Shown here: piece after piece, positions 18,379 through 27,621 of the stretch
How positions within the stretch are numbered: the first letter of the stretch is position 1
Layout: each line of letters starts with the position of its first letter
DNA from: Acidobacteriota bacterium
GTDB lineage: Bacteria; Acidobacteriota; Terriglobia; Terriglobales; Acidobacteriaceae
Assembly (NCBI GenBank): GCA_021793405.1
Contig: JAJYSV010000017.1
Coordinates: 1-64,000, forward strand
Reading direction: 5' to 3'
DNA: 64,000 bases
Program-made: the position numbers and the translations under genes
Notes under the pieces: generated by a model
Databases searched by the model: none
What the model was told of the DNA's origin: nothing
The model's input: the letters and a program-made list of their open reading frames with translations, nothing else

Positions 18379-19446
18379 ATGGCCAATGTTCTCGATCTAC
18401 GACGTCGCATCCGCAGCGTAAAAAATACGCGGCAGATCACCAAGGCCATGAAGATGGTGGCCGCGGCGAAACTGCGGCGCTCGCAGGAACGCGCGTTTGC
18501 GGCGCGTCCCTATGCCAGGATGATTTCCAGCGTGTTGGCCTCCCTGGTGCGCCGCGTCGACATTTACGATCAGGACACCGGCGAGGCGAAACATCCGCTG
18601 CTGATCGCACGCCCGGAAAAGCGTGTGACCGTTGTCGTAGTGACAGGCGACAAGGGATTCGCTGGTCCCTTCAATGCGAATGTTTTAAAGGCGACGCACA
18701 GGTTCATCGATGAGCAGTCGCAATTGGATGTCGATCTGGAGATCGTAGGGCGAAAGGGAATTGGCGTTCTGCGACGCAGCTATTCGATGGCATCCATCGC
18801 AGGAGACGAGCATCCAGCGCATATTTCGCGGACGCGCACTCGCCAGGCGCGCGTGGAGATCACCGGCGAACACGGTGGAATGCTCGACAAGCTGACCTTT
18901 GAGAAGGCGGCAGAACTGGCCCATACGCTGGTTGACCGGTATGCGACCCAGGAAACAGATGCGGTCTACCTGGTCTTCAATGAATTTCAGTCCGTCATCG
19001 CACAGCGCATCGTCGTGGAACGCATTCTGCCGATCATGGAAGTCGGCAAGCCCGACATCGCCGGGGTGACGGAGATGGAACGGGAAGAGCGCGAGGAGAT
19101 GGCGCGGGCGGCGCACAGCGCGGGCGTGAGCCTACAGGCGGAAGACACGAGCCAGGCCGACGAGGAGGCCAGCAAGTTTGGCACCGCTCAAGTGGATTAC
19201 ATTTACGAACAGCCGCCTAGCGAACTGATGGGAGCGCTGCTGCCACGCTATATCTCGACGCAACTGTATCACGCGATGCTGGAGTCGGTGGCTGCCGAAC
19301 AGGCGGCGCGGATGACGGCCATGGATGCGGCCACCAACAACGCTTCCGACATGATTGACGCGTACACGCTGACCATGAACCGGCTGCGACAGGCAGCCAT
19401 TACCAAGGAGATTATCGAGATTGTCAGTGGCGCGGCGGCGATCTAG
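18379..19446 (+). CDS. atpG: ATP synthase F1 subunit gamma with insertion
   Basis: 355 aa against the usual 285-300. The N-terminal helix (L-R-x-R-I-x-S-V-K-N-T-x-Q-I-T-K-A-M-K-M-V) and the C-terminal helix (E-Q-A-A-R-M-T-A-M-D-A-A-T-N-N-A) that form the rotor coiled coil are intact. Between the strand ending in I-L-P-I-M near 220 and Y-I-Y-E-Q-P near 271 lies an insertion of about 50 charged residues rich in Glu, Arg and Ala. It would project from the globular Rossmann part of gamma near epsilon, so an effect on regulation is possible but unproven. ATG follows the atpA stop by 3 nt. Confidence 0.95.
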   Translation: MANVLDLRRRIRSVKNTRQITKAMKMVAAAKLRRSQERAFAARPYARMISSVLASLVRRVDIYDQDTGEAKHPLLIARPEKRVTVVVVTGDKGFAGPFNANVLKATHRFIDEQSQLDVDLEIVGRKGIGVLRRSYSMASIAGDEHPAHISRTRTRQARVEITGEHGGMLDKLTFEKAAELAHTLVDRYATQETDAVYLVFNEFQSVIAQRIVVERILPIMEVGKPDIAGVTEMEREEREEMARAAHSAGVSLQAEDTSQADEEASKFGTAQVDYIYEQPPSELMGALLPRYISTQLYHAMLESVAAEQAARMTAMDAATNNASDMIDAYTLTMNRLRQAAITKEIIEIVSGAAAI

Positions 19447-19460
19447 GCAAAGGTAGATAA

Positions 19461-20945
<1,485 letters not shown>

Positions 20946-20960
20946 AGGCGCTTGGAACCA

Positions 20961-21389
20961 ATGGCAGAGAGCAATTCAATTCGTGTGCGACTGGTAACGC
21001 CGGACAAGATTTTTATCGATGGCACGGCGGACTCCGTATCGGTGCCGTCGTGCTCCGGCTATCTGGAGGTGCTGTATGCGCACGCTCCACTGCTGGCGGA
21101 ACTGGGGCCCGGCGAGGTCACGCTGCATGGCGGAGACGTGGGAGATCAGCAACTCTTTGTCTCCCAGGGTTTTGTTGAAGTACTTCCGGACCGGGTGACG
21201 ATTCTGGCCGAAAGCGCGATTCCGCCGGGTGAAATCGATGTCGCCGCCGCTCGCGAGGAACTCGAACTCGGCCACAAGATGTGGAACGAGGCTGGCGAGG
21301 ACAGTGAGCGCTTTGCCAAAGCCGATCGCGTGATTCGCGAAGCCGAAGAGCGCATCGCGGCTGCCGAACGAGCCGGAAAATCGGCCTGA
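20961..21389 (+). CDS. atpC: ATP synthase F1 subunit epsilon
   Basis: 142 aa. An N-terminal beta-sandwich (V-x-L-V-T-P-D-K-I-F, then G-Y-L-E-V-L-Y-A-H-A-P-L-L-A-E-L near residue 35) and a C-terminal pair of helices rich in Glu, Ala and Arg are typical. The extendable C-terminal helices inhibit ATP hydrolysis in many bacteria. ATG 20961 is preferred to TTG 20952. Last gene of the operon; subunits a and c do not follow. Confidence 0.95.
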   Translation: MAESNSIRVRLVTPDKIFIDGTADSVSVPSCSGYLEVLYAHAPLLAELGPGEVTLHGGDVGDQQLFVSQGFVEVLPDRVTILAESAIPPGEIDVAAAREELELGHKMWNEAGEDSERFAKADRVIREAEERIAAAERAGKSA

Positions 21390-21620
21390 TTTTTGCGGCG
21401 TACCCCGCCGGGATAGGCGCGATTCTTTCCAGGGTACAGATCGCATTCGCAGTCGTCTAACATACACTGAAAAAATCGTCTGCATCTCGCATCGCGAGTT
21501 TAATTCCTGTTCCTGCGCACGAACAGAGGAAGAGGACTGTGGCGATCGCTGGGAAGCCGGCACAAATCGCTGCGTTGGAAAATCCATCGAAATATCTGGA
21601 CCGAATTGGAGATCGTTCGC

Positions 21621-22010
21621 ATGAAATTGATTTCAAGGAGGGTTATCGTCATCGTAGCGGCTGCCTGCATGGGGTGGCCGGTCATGGCGCAGCAGGCTCC
21701 TCCAGCGGCCGCCCTTCCATCGACAGCCCAACCGGACTCTACGATCATGATTCATGCGGAAAAATACAAGTTTCTTCCCGCCGAGATTACGTTGAAACAG
21801 GATCAGACCGTCAAGCTGGAACTTACGTCGGACGATATCGAGCACAGCCTGGAGGTTCCAGGGCTTGGAATCAACGGCATCATGAAAAAAGGCGAAGCGA
21901 CGGACGTCATTGTTACGCCGACCAAGACTGGCGACTATAAAGGGAAGTGCGGGAAATTTTGCGGTTTCGGCCACGGGAAAATGCACTTCCTCGTGCATGT
22001 CGTCCAGTAG
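21621..22010 (+). CDS. exported cupredoxin with CuA-type copper site
   Basis: 129 aa. A signal peptide (about residues 1-24, ending A-Q-Q) is followed by a Pro/Ala linker and a single cupredoxin domain. The ligand set of the binuclear CuA centre of cytochrome oxidase subunit II can be read: His in D-D-I-E-H-S-L-E-V-P, then C-G-K-F-C-G-F-G-H-G-K-M, which supplies two Cys, a His and a Met in the CuA spacing (C-x3-C-x3-H-x2-M). The two-helix membrane anchor of true subunit II is missing and no oxidase genes are adjacent. It could be an electron carrier, a copper chaperone or a nitrous-oxide-reductase-like fragment; a periplasmic electron carrier is the simplest reading. Confidence 0.8.
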   Translation: MKLISRRVIVIVAAACMGWPVMAQQAPPAAALPSTAQPDSTIMIHAEKYKFLPAEITLKQDQTVKLELTSDDIEHSLEVPGLGINGIMKKGEATDVIVTPTKTGDYKGKCGKFCGFGHGKMHFLVHVVQ

Positions 22011-22101
22011 AGATTTTTCTCGATACCTGTAGTCCGCCAAAGATGACGCAATGCAGATCCTCTTGGGGAAAAGCACGGAGCGCACCTACCGTGGGTCCGC
22101 T

Positions 22102-23046
22102 CTAGGAAACTGAACCCGGCGTCACGTCCAGGGCGCCGATGAGGCTGGCAATCTTGTCTACGTGGTGGCGCTGGCACCAGTCTCGCAGCTCCATGGCGAT
22201 GCGTTCCACGGCGCGTGGGTCAGCATAGCTGGCGGTGCCGACTTGGACAGCCGTCGCCCCGGCCAGCATAAATTCGATTACGTCTTCTGCAGTCGTGATC
22301 CCGCCCATGCCGAGCACGGGAATAGAAACCGCCTGCGAGGCTTGATACACCATTCGCAGGGCCAATGGCTTGATGGCTGGCCCGGACAACCCGCCCGTGA
22401 TGTTCGCCAAACGTGGGCGTCTTGTTTTCGCGTCGATGGAGATTCCTAAAAATGTATTCACCAGAGAAAGCGCGTCGGCGCCCGCTTTGGCTGCGGTGCG
22501 CGCCATCTCCGCAATGCTGGTCACGTTCGGTGAGAGCTTGACGATGAGCGGACGACGCGCCAGCGACTTGGCCCGCAGCACCAGTTCGTAAAGCGCGGAG
22601 GCATCGGTTCCGAAGACCATGCCGCCGTTCTCCGTGTTCGGGCAGGAGGCATTCAGCTCATACGCGGCAATGCCCTCGACGGCATTCAGAGCCGCGATCA
22701 CCGCGCAATAGTCTTCGATGCAGCCGCCGAAGACATTGGCAATCGCGGGGCAGGGAAGCTTCTGGATGGTTGGGATCTTCTGCTGGATGAACGCGTCGAC
22801 GCCCATGTTTTGCAATCCGATGGCATTCAGCATGCCCGCCGCAGTTTCGATAATTCGCGGCGGTGGATTGCCAGGCATCGGCTCTCTGGAAAGGCCCTTG
22901 GTAACAAACGCGCCAATCGTATTCAGTCCCACGATATCTTCGAACTCTACGCCATAACCGAAGGTGCCGCTGGCGGCAATAACTGGGTTGCGCAGCTCGA
23001 TGCCGCAGAACCGCACTTGCAAATCGGGCTTATGACTGGAGATCAT
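22102..23046 (-). CDS. pyrD: dihydroorotate dehydrogenase, class 1
   Basis: 314 aa. It oxidises dihydroorotate to orotate in pyrimidine synthesis using FMN. Visible are A-S-G-T-F-G-Y-G near residue 30, N-A-S-C-P-N-T-E-N-G-G near 135 with the catalytic cysteine that defines class 1, K-L-S-P-N near 170, and the FMN phosphate loop G-M-G-G-I-T-T near 245. The cysteine base and length favour class 1B, which needs PyrK; pyrK is not in the window. The start is ATG 23046, overlapping the stop of the upstream phosphatase gene as ATGA; the frame extends further upstream but that part lies within the phosphatase gene. Confidence 0.93.
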   Translation of the reverse strand: MISSHKPDLQVRFCGIELRNPVIAASGTFGYGVEFEDIVGLNTIGAFVTKGLSREPMPGNPPPRIIETAAGMLNAIGLQNMGVDAFIQQKIPTIQKLPCPAIANVFGGCIEDYCAVIAALNAVEGIAAYELNASCPNTENGGMVFGTDASALYELVLRAKSLARRPLIVKLSPNVTSIAEMARTAAKAGADALSLVNTFLGISIDAKTRRPRLANITGGLSGPAIKPLALRMVYQASQAVSIPVLGMGGITTAEDVIEFMLAGATAVQVGTASYADPRAVERIAMELRDWCQRHHVDKIASLIGALDVTPGSVS

Positions 23047-24830
23047 GGTTGATGGCTTGCGCTCGCCTTCGAATGCGTAATTGGTGCCGTCGCAGGCGTG
23101 CTCGTTTTTCGTGGTTTGATTCCTCCGTGCTTCCTGGCGGGATGGTAGACATGCTTGGGCTTCACTTCCACCTCCGGATGAACCGCCTGCGTCAAAATGT
23201 GGCCGACGCTTGCTGAGGGTTGATTGACATCCAGCAGCGCGGCAAGGGTGGCCGCAATGTCCACCGGCTCGGTGCGTCCGCGATAGATGCCAGGAGTGAA
23301 GACGGAGCCATAGAAACCAAGCGGCACATGGCGGTCGTACGAGTAAGGAGAAAAGTGCGTCGTGCCGCTTCCCGAAGCTTGCATCTGGTATGCGTCTGGA
23401 ATGAGCATGACGTACCAACCGCCATTCGGCGAATAACTGTGGGCGATGAGGCGGCCGAATTCAGTCGGCGGCAATCCCGGTTGCTGCGATGCCATTTGCA
23501 GGCGGGTAAACGTGCGGAAGATTTTTGGTTCCGGCGCGAGACGGGATGCGCTGGGCTTCACCTTCGAATCCGGCACAGCAGCATTGGAATTCAGCGATGC
23601 CATCGCCGTCGGAATGGACTCCTGAATGGCGCGCTCGCCCTCCAATTCATTGATGCCGGCGCGTTGAAAGGTGGGAACATTCAGCGCAATGTAGGGCAAT
23701 TCCTGATCCGGCAGCAGGTATTTGAGCTGCTGGCCCGGCGAAAAGCGATCGTTCATGCTCTTGTTCAAGGCGGCAACGAGGGGTTGTATCTGGATCGTGG
23801 CTGCCGGAACTCCAAGCTGCTGCGCGGTCGCGGGAACCGGGGCCACTCCGTGGTCGGCCGTCAACACAATCCACACATTGTCGAGTCCGCCGGGAACAGT
23901 TTGATCGAGCCACTGAAAAAATTGGTCGAGATTGCCGTCGAGCTGGTCCACCAGTTGCCTCTGATCCGGCGAGTCTGGACCGACGCGATGCCCCAGAATG
24001 TCGGTCGAAGAGATGCTGACGATCAGGACATCCGTGACATTTCCCGAGCCGAGGTCCTCGCCTTGGATCAGGGCCTGGGCGAAGTCGAGTTCATAGTGAA
24101 TGCCAGCATCGGTTGGTCCGACGCTTGAGAAAAACGGAACATTTGCGGACACCCCGGCTTCTGTCCGCGCCTCTGCTGCGCGATCGCTTTGGTCGAACGT
24201 AGTCGCCCAGTCGGGCAGGCTGGGCATGTAATACGTGGAGGTGACGAATGCGCCGCTCTGCGGATCGATCCAAAAGGCTCCATTCGCGGTGTGGCCGGCC
24301 GTGAGGATTGCGGCGCGATCTTTCAGCGAAACTCCGAAGAGCTTTGCTTCTCCTTTCGTGGCCAGCCGAACTTCATCGCCAATCGTGCTGGCGAGCAGGT
24401 TGCGCGGCGAAGCGCCTTCCCGTGCCGACTCCTGGGCAGTTGCGGGCAGACCCACAATACTATAGCGCGGGTCTTCGACGGAAGTAATGGGTCGCTTGGT
24501 GTTTCGATTCAGTTCCCACCACTGATTGCTGGCGATACCGTTGCCATCCGTGTACGCGCCAGTCGCGATGACGGAATGCCCGGCGGCCGTCACCAGATTC
24601 GCATAGTCGTAATAACAGTCGGGAAAATAGGCGCCGTGATCCAGGAACAAATTGAACCCGTTCCCTTTGAAGTCGGTGCGGTAACGCTCCAGGTAATCCT
24701 CGCGAAATTGATCGATCACCAGAATGATGACCAGCTTGGGATGCGCGTCATATGCGCTGGCGGCACAGGGGATGGAGGACGAAATCGGAAGCAGGAGAGC
24801 GAACAGGCATATCCATAGACGTTTGAACAT
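23043..24830 (-). CDS. exported alkaline phosphatase-superfamily hydrolase
   Basis: 595 aa. A signal peptide (about residues 1-25) precedes an alkaline phosphatase/nucleotide pyrophosphatase fold. Metal ligands and nucleophile can be placed: D in V-I-D-Q-F-R near 41, the nucleophilic Thr in V-T-A-A-G-H-S, D-x-x-G-H in S-T-D-I-L-G-H, and T-A-D-H-G-V. A Thr nucleophile with D-x-x-G-H is the phosphodiesterase or phosphomonoesterase (PafA-like) arrangement. The C-terminus is a basic His/Lys/Pro tail. ATG 24830 is preferred to GTG 24845; neither has a strong ribosome site. Its end overlaps pyrD by 4 nt, so the two are translationally coupled although functionally unrelated. Confidence 0.85.
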   Translation of the reverse strand: MFKRLWICLFALLLPISSSIPCAASAYDAHPKLVIILVIDQFREDYLERYRTDFKGNGFNLFLDHGAYFPDCYYDYANLVTAAGHSVIATGAYTDGNGIASNQWWELNRNTKRPITSVEDPRYSIVGLPATAQESAREGASPRNLLASTIGDEVRLATKGEAKLFGVSLKDRAAILTAGHTANGAFWIDPQSGAFVTSTYYMPSLPDWATTFDQSDRAAEARTEAGVSANVPFFSSVGPTDAGIHYELDFAQALIQGEDLGSGNVTDVLIVSISSTDILGHRVGPDSPDQRQLVDQLDGNLDQFFQWLDQTVPGGLDNVWIVLTADHGVAPVPATAQQLGVPAATIQIQPLVAALNKSMNDRFSPGQQLKYLLPDQELPYIALNVPTFQRAGINELEGERAIQESIPTAMASLNSNAAVPDSKVKPSASRLAPEPKIFRTFTRLQMASQQPGLPPTEFGRLIAHSYSPNGGWYVMLIPDAYQMQASGSGTTHFSPYSYDRHVPLGFYGSVFTPGIYRGRTEPVDIAATLAALLDVNQPSASVGHILTQAVHPEVEVKPKHVYHPARKHGGIKPRKTSTPATAPITHSKASASHQP

Positions 24831-24968
24831 AGAGAAAGATCGCACAAAAGCACAGGGATGCGACTAAGAACATGGTAGCAAGACGGGCCGCACTCATGGA
24901 AATGGTCGCGCCGCGTGGATGTGAAATGGATAAAGCGTGCACCGTTGCGAGGCGCGCTCATCTCCATG

Positions 24969-25568
24969 TCACGTTCGCTTCTGTACCATGCTTATCGCCT
25001 TCAGAATGACTGCATTGCTTTCAATCACCGGGCCCCACTCGTTGTCGTACTCGTCGGAGCCGCCGCGAAAACCTGTTGTCCCTTTCATCCGGACTTCCTG
25101 AATGACTTTGCCTAAGCGGGGATTGATCCACTCAAACGCGAAAAGTGTAATACGATTGTTCGACTCCGCTCCCATAGCTACTGCGTCCGCGCCATAGCGG
25201 TAGTCGTTATAGGAAACACGCTGATCTCAGTTGCCGGTAGCTCGTTCGATCTTGAGGTGCAGATCAAACCTATCTCCTAGCTCGTTCGCGAGAGAGCGCG
25301 CGAGAAATAGATCTTCCTTCGATGCGTTCGGCGGCACGACAATGCGCACCTGGCTATCAAGAATGAAATTCCCGCCCGCGCTGGCAATTTCCTGCGGCCT
25401 GGGGAAGATGACAGAGTCAAGCGATCCGGTTGGCCCAACGTATTGCGTGACGCTCGACCCCATCATCGCAGCGGGAGCGTCTCCGGTCGCAGCGTTCAGG
25501 ATCCTCGTATGGCCAATGGCAGCTCCTGCCGCTGTATTCAGGAACTCGCGACGCGTCCAATCATCCAT
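24969..25568 (-). pseudogene. internally deleted GH20-type hexosaminidase remnant
   Basis: Reading leftwards from ATG 25568, 113 codons give a twin-arginine signal (R-R-E-F-L-N) and the start of a GH20b-like domain (F-P-R-P-Q-E-I, then S-L-A-N-E-L). TGA at 25229-25227 ends it. In the same frame, directly after the stop, translation resumes with D-Y-R-Y-G-A-D-A and F-E-W-I-N-P-R and ends at 24969, which looks like a C-terminal domain of secreted glycosidases. The whole catalytic barrel is missing, so a large internal deletion joined head and tail. Family identity of the tail is less sure than that of the head. An intact GH20 lies 2 kb upstream. Confidence 0.7.
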
Positions 25569-25807
25569 TCCAGTAACTCCGTGAATTTCTCAAGTGCAGT
25601 TCCCATCTCGAACGAGATGGCAGCTTGCTGAGAGCCGAATACGCGCGTGGCACGTGCAGTTGGTTCGCGCTTCTCTTCCTCATCTTGTCCAGGTTTCTGA
25701 CTAGATGAGGAGAGAGAAGTTCGGGTGAACCCATTATGCATTCTGAGCAGCGGGTAGATCATGTGCGGGGACTGTAGTAACACTCCGGAGAAATCTTCCG
25801 TCTCCGT

Positions 25808-27484
25808 CTAGTTCGGCAGCGACCAGATTTGGTCCGGCTGATTGTGTCCGCAAGCCGATATGCTCAGCGGCGCTGATTGGTCGTCTGGACCGCTGGCCGT
25901 GAGACATGCGCCATCGGCACTCACTAAGTTTCCGAGCAGGGTGTATTTCCAATGCTGGGCCTTGCTAGCGGAACATGCCTGCATTGCCGTCTTGCTGTCC
26001 GCGACGGCGAGGCATTTTCCCCCGGACTTCAACGTTCCACTCGGGGTCATCGTCCAGGTTTCCGCCGAAGTTCCGGCGCAATCTTCGACGATTCCCGAAG
26101 CCGTCAGACAGCGGGTGTAGTGGTCGATGAACTCGTGATGGTGGCTGCCGACTGCGATCATGACGATCGTTCCGGTACGCGTCGGCGTCCCGCAGGAAGA
26201 AGATGGCCGGATGCGCCAGATCGCGGTATCGTGACTGGCAACGTTGGCCTCCAAGGTAGACGTTGCGGATTGATTTGTGCCGCTCCAAAGATCGCGCGCT
26301 TCCAAACGGCATCCACTGTTCGCCGAAAATCCGAAATCTGCCGGATGCAGTTCCACCTGAATCGGCGAAGGGCCGCGATCCAGCACTGTGATCGCGTAGC
26401 TGCCACCGCTCAACTTTTTGAAGAGGACATCCATGATCTGGTTGCGCCGCACCAGGGTGGCCGTCTTGCCCAACGGATCCTGATCGACCGCCAGGACGGC
26501 CTTGTTGCTGAGAATCGCGATTGCCTCTGAGCTTAGCTTTTCAAGATCGGAGCTCAGGATCAGCGGCGCCGACATCATCGACCACAATGCCAGCTGACTG
26601 CGGGTTTCGGCCAGGCTCATACCGTCATCCCCGCCGATGATGAAATCCGCGTCATTCCAGTTCCCGGGTTTCTGGAACCGGCCCAGCGGAAGGTTGTAGG
26701 AATAGTTCCAAAGTACGCTATGAAAACGCGGCCTGTCGGGTTTCGCGGGATCGAAGGTGGCAACATCGGTCCCTTCGCGCCAGAGCTGACAGTAGTCGCG
26801 AACCCAGCTCAGGACGTCATACCAGTCGGGCGTTCCCTGAAAATACGCCGGGGCGGATTCCGAGAAGACCGTGGGCCGGCCAACCTTTTTCAGCGCCGCG
26901 CTTTCCGCGGCGTAAGCCTTGCGATAGGCATCGGCCTGGGTGCCACCCGCGGGCACATAGACGTTACAGCCGTCCAGCTTCAGATAATCGACGCCCCAGG
27001 ATGCAAACAGTCGAGCATCCTGGAGAAAGTGGTCGCTGCCTCCGCCGTCGGGCACGCCGCTGCCGGCGAATTTGCCGCACGTTTCATAGCCCGCGTCCTC
27101 GTAGATGCCAAACTTCAGACCCATCGCATGGATAGCCTGTGCGACTGGCTTCATCCCTTGCGGGAAACGTTGCGGATCCACTTGTAAGTCACCTTTGGCA
27201 TCGCGATCTTTCTGCATCCAGCAATCGTCGATGGTCACGGTATTGTAGCCGTGTGCCGCCAGTCCGCTCTTCACCAGTTGCTTGGCATTGGTGAGAATTG
27301 TTTGGGCGGTGAAGTCACATTGATAGTGGGCCCAATCGTTCCAACCCATCGGCGGAGTAGCGGCTAACGGCTTGCCGTTCCGAGGCGCGGCAAAGCCAGC
27401 GATGGTCATGCCGCAGACCATGGCCACCAGCAGGGTCATGAGGATGAAAGACGGAAGATGCGGGCGGGAAGTTCGGACATCCAT
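25808..27484 (-). CDS. secreted alpha-galactosidase (GH27) with C-terminal ricin-type lectin domain
   Basis: 558 aa. Signal peptide at residues about 10-35. The GH27 barrel follows: P-P-M-G-W-N-D-W near 45, D-D-C-W near 85, the catalytic nucleophile Asp171 in Y-L-K-L-D-G-C, and G-N-W-N-D-A-D near 280, with a Greek-key C-terminal domain. Residues about 430-558 form a beta-trefoil (CBM13/ricin B-like) module ending in Q-I-W-S-L, with repeated C-L-x-A/V-x motifs. It removes terminal alpha-galactose from plant or microbial glycans outside the cytoplasm. ATG 27484 has GAGGGAG 8 nt upstream, so it is preferred to ATG 27532. The neighbours are GH20 genes. No gene is seen in 25569-25807. Confidence 0.92.
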   Translation of the reverse strand: MDVRTSRPHLPSFILMTLLVAMVCGMTIAGFAAPRNGKPLAATPPMGWNDWAHYQCDFTAQTILTNAKQLVKSGLAAHGYNTVTIDDCWMQKDRDAKGDLQVDPQRFPQGMKPVAQAIHAMGLKFGIYEDAGYETCGKFAGSGVPDGGGSDHFLQDARLFASWGVDYLKLDGCNVYVPAGGTQADAYRKAYAAESAALKKVGRPTVFSESAPAYFQGTPDWYDVLSWVRDYCQLWREGTDVATFDPAKPDRPRFHSVLWNYSYNLPLGRFQKPGNWNDADFIIGGDDGMSLAETRSQLALWSMMSAPLILSSDLEKLSSEAIAILSNKAVLAVDQDPLGKTATLVRRNQIMDVLFKKLSGGSYAITVLDRGPSPIQVELHPADFGFSANSGCRLEARDLWSGTNQSATSTLEANVASHDTAIWRIRPSSSCGTPTRTGTIVMIAVGSHHHEFIDHYTRCLTASGIVEDCAGTSAETWTMTPSGTLKSGGKCLAVADSKTAMQACSASKAQHWKYTLLGNLVSADGACLTASGPDDQSAPLSISACGHNQPDQIWSLPN

Positions 27485-27621
27485 GTAAATTTCTCCCTCG
27501 ATAGAGTGGCTACGACCGCAGGTGGTGTCCATGCAGGTCAGCTTGGCTTAGGAAGCGGTTGGTCATCGTTATCCTACAGGCTGTTTTTATAGGATCGGTT
27601 TGGAATTGACTGAGTCATCCT

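Noticed and set aside
27571-27595. ATCCTA-13-TAGGAT inverted repeat between the GH20 and GH27 genes, considered as terminator or operator.
   Set aside because: Short 6-bp arms and no T tract; unlike the GH20 upstream palindrome in sequence.
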